This document shows, piece after piece, positions 39,743-50,890 of a stretch of 64,000 bases of DNA. Each line of letters opens with the position of its first letter. Positions within the stretch are counted from its first letter, which is position 1. The notes beneath the pieces are model-generated. The model made no database searches and was not told the DNA's origin. It saw only the letters and a program-made list of their open reading frames with translations. Source of the DNA: Phylloscopus collybita (lineage: Eukaryota > Chordata > Aves > Passeriformes > Phylloscopidae); the NCBI GenBank assembly GCA_027886175.1, contig JAJNNQ010000137.1, forward strand, positions 6,452,001 to 6,516,000, written 5' to 3'. The translations under genes and the position numbers were made by a program.

Positions 39743-41160
39743 CCTGGTGTTAGCAACCCTGAGACAAAGCCACTGGAAATGATAGCACCATGTAGGGAAG
39801 TTCAAGGGTCTAATGCAACAAAGGACCTGTGTGTTCAGCTCTTTTTCTCCTTTACAGGAGAAAAGTCTCATTCTTTTTTAGTTTCCTCTCTGGAGAGAGC
39901 TTTATTTAAAATTCTGTTTGTACATCCTTTTTTTTCTTTAGTGCCTTTGGGCCTTGAGAAGTCTGGAAGCTCAAGAATTCAAACTTCAAGGAGGTTGTTT
40001 AGAAAAGAATCTTCAGTGTGCTACAGCATTTTGTAAACCCCAGATGCAGGCTGGTGCCTTTGATTATTCATACATGCCATTCAGGCTCTGCCTCTGTCAA
40101 ACATTTTTTATTTCCACACTACTGGATGAAAAATTCCCCATCCAGCAGTTGCCTTGTGAAGCAGAAAATGCTAATGTCTGTGTCTATTGCAATGCACCTC
40201 TGGCAGGAAAAACTGAGGCTCTGTGCAGGGAAATCTTAGTGTTGTCAACCCCTCCTTTTCAGGTAGAATATGCACCTATGTCATATTTTTATATAAACAC
40301 TGTAGGTTGGTCTCAGCAGAGAACAAAGAGCTTAAATTTATGGCTTGCCTGACTGTGGTTGTCCCCTGCAGCTCATTTGACTATTCATCATGCTCCACAC
40401 CATCAGCCCTTCATGCAGCTGAGGATGTCACCTATCAGAGGATAAAGCCTTTGGTCATGTCATAAATTTAACATTATACATTAAATATCTGTATTATTAT
40501 CATACTGACATAAGATGTTTTATATGTATTAAATCTTTAGAACTCTGTACAAAGAGATTTTGACTGCCATGTCCTCCTCAGGCTGCAGCTCCAGTAATTA
40601 TACAATATTCCTCTCATAATGGACCAGAGTTTCAGGTGGTTCAAAAGCCAAAATCGATGCAACACCACTACAGCAGCTCTGCCAGTTCACACTATGATGG
40701 ACTGGCAGCACCTTCCTCCCCTTCATCCCTTGTCCAGCTCTCCAGGGATGGAGCCCCAGCTCAGCTGTCCCTGTAGCCTTGGGCACCACAGCTCATCAGG
40801 CAGGGGAAGGAGGTTTGATCCTTGCTGGGCTTGGAAAGGTTGGGCTCCACAGACAGCATGGAGGTCTCCACCAGGAATATTTTCTTGCCTTGGGCTGCCA
40901 TATAATTCCAGCTGTTCCCATTTCTACTCCCCAGGCAACCCTGGGAAGGGCTTTACCTGAGGTGACATTCTCCCCTGGCACTTAAAATGGGACCAGACAC
41001 CAATGTTCAGGCAAACAAAACCTGCTGATGCCCTTAGCTAAGTAAGCTCCAAAGAAGAACCCAGAAAAACAAGAGAGGCACCCAGCTGAAGGGTGAGGAA
41101 TGTGATGAGGCACTGGAACAGGCTGATCTGAGAGGCAGTGAAATCTTCTCCTTGGAGATC

Positions 41161-41222
41161 GTGGAATCACAGAATATCCTGCAACAGAATGGACCCAGAG
41201 GGATCCTTGAACCCACTGACAT
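41161..41222 (-). mobile_element. CR1 3'-end fragment
   Basis: GTGGAATCACAGAATATCCT on the plus strand, followed by a line resembling the first 50 bases of a reversed CR1 3' end (GGACCCAGAGGGATCCTTGA). It is truncated after about 60 bp. Confidence 0.75.
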
Positions 41223-41282
41223 AATAAAAACTCAGCTGGAGGAAGCTGTGAGTGACCTCCCCTAAGCTGGCCCCTATTTTAG

Positions 41283-41335
41283 GGTGCATCAGAGACATCC
41301 AGAGGTCCCTTCCAACCTGGATTATGCTACCAACT
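41283..41335 (+). mobile_element. Possible second CR1 3' fragment in opposite orientation
   Basis: Contains AGAGGTCCCTTCCAACCTGG followed by ATTATGCT, resembling the plus-sense CR1 3' end. The similarity covers only about 40 bp. Together with the reversed piece at 41161-41222 it would make a head-to-head pair of CR1 tails. The assignment is tentative. Confidence 0.45.
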
Positions 41336-42942
41336 CAGGCTAACAGATGGGATGAGACCCACAGGAAAAATGAGATTGGGGTTGCCAACAAAAGGTCTTG
41401 CTATTGACCCTCCAAAAGACATGGGGAGAGGGATTTGCATCCCATCCAGTGTCATGTTATGGTTTGATTTTCCAGAGAGGAAACACAGCTCGAGAACAAG
41501 TGTATTTATTTGATTTTCATTAGCTAGGCACAAAAATATCCTGTGTCAGCTGAACTCTCCTCGTGCTTTTCAGTTTTACAGATTTTTCTCAGAAAGCTTC
41601 CAAAATCTAGAAATATTCCCAGGCAACCTTCCAAAATTCAGAAAGCAGAGAATATTGAACACTCTTTTCCTTCTTCTAGACTCCCTCATTAATTTTAATC
41701 AGCAGGGAATATATTTTCAAAGGGGCACTTAGAGGCAGACAAATCAAGTTAAAAAGTAAGGGTATTTCCATCCCTAAATCACCATGATCAGCTTTAAATC
41801 ATACCTGAAGGCAGCTCATTACTCTGCCCAGGCAAAGAGAAAGGCAGAGGGAAAACTCTGGGTGCCAGAACAAGCCTGAGGATTTTTTGCTTGAGGAACC
41901 CACATTCTTTGCACGTGCCTAGGAAGGATCCCAGGAGCAGGATCCCCATCCCCTGGGATGTCTCACAGGAGCTCTGTGTAATCTTCTTTTTGCTGCCTGC
42001 TCCCTGGAGCACCCACTCCACAGAGCATCAGAGTCTCTGGTTTTTAACACAGGGTGAAAGAACAGATGTTAACTCCACAGGTCTACAACCTATATGAACA
42101 ATACATCAGCCAAAATGGCATCTCAATCCAATCTTCTCACTCCACAGACAAGATGCCAGGTTAATTGGTGCTCTGGACTTGTGTTTGCACGCTGCATTTT
42201 TGTTTTAATTACACCTCGTTAATTTCCACCTTCTAAGCTTACAAAGAGCAGTGAGAAACCCGGCTACTCACTCCCATTTCTCATGCACCTTCATTTCTTT
42301 CCATTCTGGGTAGGTGTGACAAGCACAGCCAGGACACTTGGTGCCAGGAAGCTGAGAGCCAAGCACAAAAGCATTTATTCTGCTGAGTTCCTGCTGAGCT
42401 CAGTGGGATGTTCAGGGTCTCACCAGGAGCAAAGAGCTGGGATGGTTGGCTGAACTGGAGCCTTGAGCAGGAGGCCAGGACCACACAGTGAGCTAGAAAA
42501 TGTTAAGAATAAAAAAGAATAAAACCCAGGAGCTTCCTGGCTCAGTGTTCCCCATTCAAGACACAGGATCAGGCTTCCTCTCCCCACTGACTTCATGTAA
42601 GAGCAATAAGGGGTGACACAGGAGGCCACACGGGTGATTTGGGGATGGCCTGTGCATCTCTGCATTCACAGGCACTGATGTTCCAGGTAAGCAACACAGA
42701 TAATATTTGAGGAGAGGGATGTGACAAATCTGAACATACCTAATTGGGAGAAAATAAAACTGCACAATTAACTGGCTTGAAAGCTAAGATTAAAAATAAT
42801 TAAACACATAGGTCACAGAATTATCTGCTACAGTGATATGTGATGAAAACAATGAACTTCAGGGAATGTGACATTTGTAGATTTTCAAGAGTACCAACAA
42901 CTTTAAATGAAGCTCAACACCACGTTTTCTCAACCCTCCTTA

Positions 42943-42989
<47 letters not shown>

Positions 42990-45475
42990 TTAACACACAT
43001 AAAAAGGAACACTTAATTTTTTACAGAAGAAACTGTTAAAGTGGCCCTTCACGACCCAAAGCCACTCATTAAAGCTTTTTTTTTTTAGCACAAAGGAAAA
43101 GAACAAACTACACATATGAGATGAACGAAACAGCTGCCTCTACTTTGTTTTGCTTAATGAGTTATCCTGAGGCAGTTTCCCCCTGGCACAGACACAAAAC
43201 CTCACACTGCACACGCTCTGCTCCTACTGCTGTGGGGCTCCAGTCACATTTAAACACAATGCAGAGTCCTGGGGCTCCTCATGTGCAGAGCACCCTCTGC
43301 AAACATCTCCAGCACCACTCCCAGCACCTCCTGGAAAACTCTGACATTCACAGGCCTGTAATGCAAACATCTCTGAACTGAAATATCAGCTGAGATGTTT
43401 CTGAACTGCCCTCAGTGCTCTTTCCATGAGATAACCCCCACCTCAAAAGAGGTGAAACACAATAATCAGTCAGTCATGGCTGGAAGAAGGATCAAGCATG
43501 TCTGCTAGTCCCCTCCTTCCCACATTTGAGATAATCACAGCATTTTGAAGACAATGAGTGGTTTTTGAAGCTTCCTTGGCTGAACACTGGCCTTTATGAA
43601 GACAGCTGCTTTGAGGGAGCTGCACGTAAAAAATGCCTTTACTGAACAGCATCATTAAACTATGCAGGCATTTTCTTAGATGATTTCCTCTTATTTGGAA
43701 GCTTAGCTATTCCAAATATCTTCAATTTTATATTAGCTTAAGTCTAGGGATGTCATCATTGCTGCATATTAACTCACTGGTTAAAAAAAAAAAAAACAAA
43801 CCAATTACAAACTCAGCCAGAATGAAATGCAGCAGATAGGACAAAAATCTTTAGGAATTAGAATAACTGCTGATAAAAAAGCCATTATCTTTTCCTGAAT
43901 GCTTGGTTGCACAAATCCAACTCAAGGTGAGAACAAACAAATTTTGGAGAACTTCTTTGGCATAAACTTGTTGACAAGGGCCTATAAAAACAGCTTTTCA
44001 GAAGTATTGCTCAGGTCTGAAATCTTGAAGCAAAAGGGTGAAAAAGACATTCAAGCTACTGAGCCTTAATTCCCTCTCAGGCTCCTCTATGCACAGCCCT
44101 GTGTACCAGGACGACTTAAAAGCTGGGAATGGAAAAAATACATGGACAGAGAAAACCACAACTTAATGTAGCCTGGCAGGGTGGAAATGCCCTTGAAATG
44201 GCAGGTGGAAAGCCAGGATATCTCACACATTCCTATCTGGATGGGATCAATGAAAGAATGATGCTTTCCCTGGAGAAAACTAGGGGATGCAGGATCTCTG
44301 GTACCAAGGTGATTTGCTACTGGAATTTCTTCCATTTCACTGGATAAGTCAGCTTGGGTCAAGGGCTACCTTCTGTGGGCATGCCATGTCACTGCTGGGC
44401 CAGCTGCTCTTGTCCCTGTCTCTGGAGCATGCCCATGCTGAGCAAGGCAGGCCAGCACCACTGCAGGTGGACATTAGGCTGGGAAGCAGCAGGTTCCTCA
44501 ACCAAGGTGGGGACATGGACATCTGGGCCTGCTTGCTGCTGTTGGGATTGCAGAGCCTGGACCTGCCCTGGAGGTCTCAGCTGAGAGAAAAAAAAAGGGC
44601 AGCTGGGAGTCTCCACTTATGGGAGCAGACGTCTCTTTGGTAAGAGAACCCATAACATTTACCAGCTTCATTGAAGATATCCTCACTGCTGCCTTGGAGG
44701 ATGGAGAGCTCAGCACAAAGGGGCACCGTCCCCTGGGGTCACAGGAAGAACATATGTTTTCTCCTGATGGAAGAGTGGCAGTAGCAGCTCAGATTTTACT
44801 GGAGCCTTTTCCCAATTATCAAAACCAGGTTGTGTGAAAAGTCCATCTGGACACCCAGCCAAAAACATTATGCACCTAAAAGTGCATAATTTTTAAAAAG
44901 AAGAGATCAGTAGCTTTGGAGTAAGGCAGCTCTTGAACTCAGAAATCCAAGATGAACTGAAAGAATAGGTTTTTAATCCAAAGCTCCATATATAAAGAAG
45001 TAAATTTATATTGCAGTTGAGGCCACAAAACTCCCCAAAATGAACAGTAGCAGATATGTAGCTCCAGCTGCAGCCAAGAGTGCAAAAACAGTTCACTGTT
45101 AAAAGGAGCAGAGATTGCCCTAAGTACTCTGAAGAGCTTTCCAATTTGCTGGGTTGGGAGTGATTTCACTGCAGTTAGTGAGGGTGAGATATAAATGCCA
45201 AGGGGCTGGAGAATTTAAAAATGCACACAAAGGTACTTTTAGGGAACAAACTCTCAGCAGGTCTCTTTGGCCATGTACCTTGCTTGTCAGACATAAAATG
45301 TTGGAGGACAGCTCCTCAGCCTTGCCAGCCCACTCACTAGAGGAGGCTGCACTATTTAATAGAGGGTTTTGTGAAACCCCCAGATTTCCCCTGGCCTCCA
45401 GCCTAGGAATGGAAAATGTTAGAGGTAAAGCAACAGCTCGAGCTGTCCTGAGGTGAGAAGATGGAAGAGGATATA
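41336..45475. other. No gene identified
   Basis: Unique sequence with the 44-bp poly(A) and a shorter A-run at 43783. Short frames only. Confidence 0.5.
42944..42987. repeat. Poly(A) run of 44
   Basis: Homopolymer of A after CCTCCTTAC. No poly(A) signal or retrocopy body was found upstream on the plus strand. Confidence 0.95.
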
Positions 45476-45965
45476 GGATCACTCAGGTTGGAGAGCACCT
45501 TTAACATCATTGAATCCAGAAGCTAACCCAGCATTGACAAGTCCAGCAGCAAACTATGGCCCCCTCACATCTACACCTCCTTTCAATGCCTCCAGGGATG
45601 GTGACTCCAACACTTCCCTGGGCAGCCTGTTGCAATGCTGGGGAACACTTCTAGCAAAGAATTTTTTCCTAATACCTGATCTCAGCCTCCCCTGGTGCAA
45701 CCTGAGGCCATTTCCTCCTGTTCCTCTGGAAGAAGAGCCTGACCCCCACCTGGCTATAACCTCCTTCCAGAGAGTTGTAGGGATAGGACCCTCCCTGAGT
45801 CTCCTTTTCTTCATCCTCCACTCCCTCAGCTGTTCCTCATCAGACTTGTGCTGCAGGCCCTTCCCCAGCTCCATTGCCCTTCTCTGGACACACTCCAGCA
45901 CCTCCCTGTCCTTCCTGAACTGAGAGACCCAGAACAGGGCAGAGCACTCAAGGGGTGGTTCCTGA
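45476..45965 (-). mobile_element. CR1 LINE, 5'-truncated 3' portion (about 490 bp)
   Basis: The minus strand carries the end of CR1 ORF2 and its 3' part. Translation shows the CR1 reverse-transcriptase carboxy-terminal signature as GNGLRLHQGRLRSGIRKKFF and then LPREVLESPSLEALK, also preceded by HCNR. The left end shows a decayed version of the CR1 3' tail (GGATCACTCAGGTTGGAGAG on the plus strand). The 5' part is missing, the usual CR1 truncation. The frame is open over about 115 codons but has no reverse-transcriptase core, so it is a dead fragment. Confidence 0.88.
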
Positions 45966-47699
45966 TGTCCCTCCAGTCTGGCAGTATCCCAGGAGGCTGC
46001 CCTAGGCTTTTTATTTATTCAGCAGGGAGGTTGGAAATCCTTGTGGTGAGCCCTGGGGCAGCAGTTTGCCCAAGGAAAGGGCAGCAGAGGTGCAGCTCAG
46101 GATGAGGAGCCCTGTGCCACACTCTCTCTGCCAGAGAGGAACTCACCATCCCCACCTGTGTCTTCCAGGCTGCAGCTGCCAGCCCAGAAAGGCTTGGAGA
46201 AAGCAGTTTTAAGTGGAGCTCATGGGGGAAAAGCCACCATGAATGTCTGCTAGTCGGGCCCTCAAGGTGGCAGGGCTTGCCTCCCTGCTCTCTGCAGGAT
46301 CAGCAAGCTCTGCCCACAGCACCCTTGCAGTGACAGGGAGGCTTTACACAGCACCAGTGGGAACTCCCTGGGCTGGATGTGTGGCTTAGGCCACAGGGCA
46401 GAGACACTCTGAGACTCTACTTTAGAAAGAAATTCTTGCCCCTGCACCTTTGTGCTAGACACACCTTCCAGCTTCCAGACCAGACCAGGATACACCCCTG
46501 GACACATCTTTTCCACTGAATTTCAAGCAATCCTTCCCATTTCCGTTCATAATTTAATCTGCATGGGGTTTATGGGCCAAAAGAGTGGTGTTTTTATCTC
46601 AGGAGGGTATGTGGGACAGTCAGTGTGGTCCAGGTGATGTGTGTGGACCCAGCTGGAGGGCTGCAAAGTATGCACAGAGAGGAAAGGAGGAACATGGGGG
46701 GTGCAGAGGGCCAGCAGCTCCCCAAAGGGAGCAATCTCCCCCTTGCAGGCAGATGGCAAAGACTTGAGGAAGAAGAGAGTGTGTTCACACCTAGGGAGAT
46801 GATTTGGATGCAGGCAGGGAAATGTGGCAGGGTCTGGCTGCTTTGGCTGGGCTGCTGCTCGTTGTTATAGCAACAGGAGGAGTCTGCTGCCAGCGAGAGG
46901 ATGGAGCCGAGGATGGGGGACATTTTTAGAAAGCAAAGAAGAGAGCTTGAATGGGTAGAGAGAGAGAGAGAAGTAGGTATGGAAATCAGGATGGCAAATG
47001 CAGGCAGATGAGCGGGGTATGTGGGAATGGAGGCTTCTCCCCACCTGCATTCTGATGGCCCCATTGCACTCCTTCCCTGGGGCAGAGGGAGGGTGTCTGT
47101 CCTGCTGGGAAGGGCTGCCAGGCCACAGGACACATCAGTGCTCTCTGGGGTGACAAGAGGATGAACAAACACCACTGTGAGTGCTGTAGGCAGGGGAAGG
47201 GGGCAGAGGGGGGACAGCACAGGGATGTGCCTGCTGCTGGAATTGCAGCAGGAGCTAAATCCTCTGCAAGGACCCCAGGCTGCAACGGTGGTGGCTGTCA
47301 CCACAGAAGGCAAAGGGCCAGCTACTGGAGAAGGCTGTTCCAAACACAGCCCTGGCACATTTGGGCTTATCACAGCTCCAGCCTGTCCTGAGAACACCTT
47401 GGCTCTCTGCAGGGCTCTGCTGGTGGGTGGCCCCGGAGACTCCACAACAGCCGTCACAGAGCTCTCCATGGAGAACCATCGTGCTTTAACACAGGACACC
47501 AAACACCCCTTTGGGAATCCAGCTCCTGAATTACCGAGGGCTTGAAACACACTCAGTCAAGGCTTTTAAACACGGCGAATCAGCGATGTCTTAGCGGAAG
47601 CGTTAATGACATTTGCAGAGAAAAATCACGAGCTAATAAGGCATTTCCCCAAGAAAGCACCAGACATTCAGTCTCGACAGCTCACTGTTTTTAGAGGAA
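45966..47699. other. GC-rich gene-free stretch with a long chance frame
   Basis: The minus strand is open for 318 codons (47550-46594), the longest frame in the window. It starts at GTG, is dominated by Ser, Pro, Leu and Cys, has no domain and has no splice context. I judge it non-coding. Confidence 0.5.
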
Positions 47700-48130
47700 A
47701 GGTTCGGAGGGGGAAGGAAAGGCAACCCCTCGATCCCGCTCCGCTTTGCCCAGGAGAGGGCAGCAGGCGGCAGGAGCTGAGCGGGGCTGCGGGAGCATCC
47801 CCGCTGCATCCCGGCCCCGCGGGAGCATCCCGGCTGCATCCCGGCCCCGCTGCATCCCGACCCTGCGGGAGCATCCCGGCTGCATCCCGGCCCCGCGGGA
47901 GCATCCCGGCTGCATCCCGGCCCCGCTGCATCCCGGCCCCGCTGCATCCCGGCCCCGCTGCATCCCGACCCTGCGGGAGCATCCCCGCTGCATCCCGGCC
48001 CCGCGGGAGCATCCCCGCTGCATCCCGGCCCCGCTGCATCCCGACCCTGCGGGAGCATCCCGGCCCCCGCTGCATCCCGGCCCCGGCAGCTGCGCTCTGG
48101 GTAAGCACCCGGGTGAGGAAACGCCGGCAC
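47700..48130. promoter_or_regulatory. CpG-rich patch around the minisatellite
   Basis: GC content and CpG density are far above the surroundings, and CpG is not depleted. Much of this comes from the repeat itself, but the flanks (47700-47790 and 48087-48130) are also CpG-bearing. A splice-donor-like CTGGGTAAGC lies at 48097-48106. It could be a CpG-island promoter of an unannotated non-coding transcript on the plus strand, or only a GC-rich repeat. Nothing in the sequence decides between them. Confidence 0.4.
47791..48086. repeat. GC-rich minisatellite of mixed 14-bp and 16-bp units with a 76-bp higher-order repeat
   Basis: Two units alternate: GGGAGCATCCCGGC (14 bp) and TGCATCCCGGCCCCGC (16 bp). 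The 14-mers begin at 47791, 47821, 47867, 47897, 47975, 48005 and 48051. The pattern is 14-16-14-16-16 (76 bp), repeated, with two extra 16-mers in the middle copy. A variant 16-mer with GACCCTGC closes each block at 47851, 47959 and 48035. Neither strand has a stop inside, which explains the 140-185 residue open frames here. I do not take them as proteins. Confidence 0.95.
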
Positions 48131-48221
48131 GGCAAATCCTTCCAAGAAGCTTTTTAAGGCTCTAAGGGCAAGAAGAGTTTGCCCATGCATTGCTTCTATG
48201 TATTTTAGTCTTCTTGCTGAT

Positions 48222-48768
48222 CACAGAACGGCTTGGGTTGGAAGGGAATTTAATGATCACCTAGTTCCAACCCCTGCCACGGGCAGGGATGTCACCCACT
48301 GGACCAGGCTGCTCAGGGCTCCATCCAACCTGGCCTTGAACACTTCCAGGGACTGGGCATCCACAGCTTCTCTGGGAAACCCGTTCCAGTGACTCACCAC
48401 CCTGTGAGTTAAGAACGTTTTCCTAACATCTAATCTAAATCTCACATCTTTCAGTTTAAAACCATTCCCCCTGTCCTGTGACTATTGGCCCACATAAAAA
48501 GTTGCTCCCCCTCAATTTTATAAGACCCCTTTAGGTACTGGAAGGCCACAATGAGGTTTCCTCAAAGCCTTTTGTTCTCCAGGCTGAACAAACTCAGCTC
48601 TCTCCACTTGCCTTCCTAGGAGAGATTCCTGCCCTCAGATCATCTCTGTGGCCTTCCCTGCATCCACTGCAAGAGCTCCATGTCCTCCTTGTGCTGGAGA
48701 CCCCAGAGCTGGATGCAGCATTCCAGGTGGGGTCTCACAAGGTCAGGGGCAGTAGAGAAGGAATGAAG
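48222..48768 (-). mobile_element. CR1 LINE, 5'-truncated 3' portion (about 550 bp)
   Basis: Starts at its 3' end with GATCACAGAACGGCTTGGGT, followed by GGAAGGGAA on the plus strand, which is the CR1 3' tail in reverse. On the minus strand the translation includes [20 protein letters not shown] and [20 protein letters not shown], which is the conserved end of CR1 ORF2. Further right is the region rich in CCAGAGCTGGATGCAGCATTCC, typical of CR1 ORF2. It inserted about 135 bp from the end of the GC-rich minisatellite. Confidence 0.9.
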
Positions 48769-50633
48769 GAACAAAGTTTTGCCACTCTCCTTTTCAACCC
48801 CATAGGGTTTTTCTCATCGTGGTCCTTTTTAAGCTGGGCTCTGAGATAAAAGCTTTGAGATGCCTGTATTGGTTTCTCATTTATGCTCTGTCAGCCAATT
48901 TTTATTCCCACCTGCTCCTGGTCCCTGCATACCCAGCATTTCCCATCTCCACTCCCCACAAACCAAAGGCTTGGGCTGGGTTTCCCTCCATGCTGCAGTA
49001 GTCAGCCTCAAACACCCATTTCAGGATCCATCCCAAGGATTCTTTGCTAATTAAATGCCTTTCATTACAAACCAGCCCTGGGAAATAATCCAAAGGCAAG
49101 GAGGCCTGAATAGACAGGAAGAGCTTGGGGTGAAAGGAAACAATAAGAAAGGAATCAAAAACACAATGAGGCTTCAGGGGAAATAAAAAGGCACACGGTA
49201 CATTAGATGTGAACACAGATGCAGGCTGTGTGCATCATCCTCAGAGCTGCTGTTTAACCTTGGCTACAAGGTGGAAACCTTCATCAGTCAGGCACTTGCC
49301 TTGCCACTGTCTGTCCCTCCTTTTAACACCTCCCTTTTTGCCCCCAGACAGCAACCCCTGCTTTCCAGCATCAGGATTGCATGGCTCTAACTGCAGATGG
49401 GCATGGAGGTAGTTTGCAGCTCACCTCTTGTCTGTTTATCGTAACTATTTCCTAGCACACAGGAAATAAAGTTCCTGGTATAAAGCAGAAGCAACTCCCT
49501 TGCAACAAGAAAATAATAAAAAATGCAAGATCTGTGTTTGAAGAGAATTTACTACTTGGTATTTAAGAAGTTAATTCTATCTGTACTAGAAACAAAATTT
49601 CCCCAACAAACCAGAGGTTGTAATGTATGGGGCCCACTGGGCTTAGCAAATTCCCCAAATCCCTTTTGTTGCTGAGCTCAGCTCATGAAGGTGGTTCCCT
49701 GAAATTGTATGGAGCAGAATTCACTGAAAGGATTAGCACCAAAACAAAGCTGGATGAAGACAAGAGCTCAAACTGCACATTAGAGAAAATCACCCCTTAT
49801 GACCCACAACCCCAGGGATGAAGGACGTTCCAGGTTTTAACAATGTAAATGGTTAAGGGGTCTCTCTCTTTTTCTGCTGCTACTGATGAAAGCAAAATCC
49901 TGATCAGCTTTTCATCAGAGAATCTTTTAGGCTTCATTTACCAAAGGAGGAGTTTAAGGACAGACAACCAGATGGACACAACCCCTCCTTCAGGGAGAAG
50001 TCCATTTCAGATGGGCTGGGGTGCCATGTCCTGACTCCACAGGCAGCTCCCTTTGCCTTTCTATACCAAGCAATTCATACCTTAAATGAACCCCACTAAG
50101 GGGCTTAGTCTTTCTGGGCACTCTTTTAATTTTTGAGCACAATAAAGTAGACTTGGCATTTCGATTGCATTATTAAAGATTTGTTTCTGAACAGCTGAGG
50201 AGGGGGAAAGATTCATGTTTCTCCTTCCCATCTAATCAGGCTGAAGTTTCCATGTGCCAGCCTCAATCTGTGTTAAATTGCTCAGGCTATCCACCTGAGA
50301 GATTAGACTTGGGTGCATAATGCAACTTAATTCTGAAAATGATTACTCAGATAATTAAGTACTGTGGCTATAGCAGTGGGTGATTCTGGCTGTTGGAGCC
50401 TCCTCTCAGGTGCTTCACATCCTCCTCCTCCTCCCACCTCTCCTCCTGCTGGTCAGTGTTTGGCCTGGGGCAGGTCCCTTCTCCACAGCCCCCTGCAGAG
50501 GCCACGTGTCCCCTCCAAGCACCTGGGCTGACTCCATGGCACCAAGCACCAGAGCCACTGAGCACAGAGCAGAGAGGGGCTCACACTATGAACCCCACAG
50601 ACATGAAGGGCCAAATTTACTAAAGGCATCCAG
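48769..50633. other. No gene identified
   Basis: Unique sequence between two CR1 copies. No exon seen. Confidence 0.5.
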
Positions 50634-50890
50634 AATCACAGAATTTCTAGGTTGGAAGAGACCTTCAATATCATCGAGTCCAACCCATGCCCTAACACCT
50701 CAACTAGATCATGGCACCAAGAGCCACATCCAGTCTTTTTAAACACATCCAGGGATGGTGACTCCACCACCTCCCCGGGCAAACCATTCCAGTATTTTAT
50801 CACTTTTTCTGTGAAAAACCTTTTCCTAATACCCAACCTGTATTTCCCTTGGTGCAGCTTGAGCCTGCGTCCTCTTGGTGCCTCATCTAT
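50634..50890 (-). mobile_element. CR1 LINE, 5'-truncated 3' portion (about 255 bp)
   Basis: The left end reads AGAATCACAGAATTTCTAGG then TTGGAAGAGACC on the plus strand, the well-preserved CR1 3' end in reverse. Minus-strand translation gives GIRKRFFTEKVIKYWNGLPG and EVVESPSLDVFKK, the last part of ORF2. This copy has the cleanest terminal sequence in the window and may be the youngest of the cluster. Confidence 0.9.

Larger units (their letters stand above)
35721..41160. other. Gene-free stretch with several homopolymers
   Basis: Contains the T-runs at 36005, 38309 and 39699 and an A-run at 38820. No exon seen. Confidence 0.5.

Noticed and set aside
45554..45901. Minus-strand frame of 115 codons, basic protein
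   Set aside because: It is the ORF2 end of a truncated CR1 element, not a host gene.
46594..47550. Minus-strand open frame of 318 codons, the longest in the window
   Set aside because: It begins at GTG, not ATG. It is Ser/Pro/Leu/Cys-rich from GC-rich DNA, has no domain, repeat pattern or splice context, and overlaps open frames on the other strand.
47606..48190. Open frames of 110-185 codons on both strands over the minisatellite
   Set aside because: They exist because the repeat has no stop codons in any frame. Gly/Ala/Pro/Arg repeats read equally well from both strands, so there is no coding signal.
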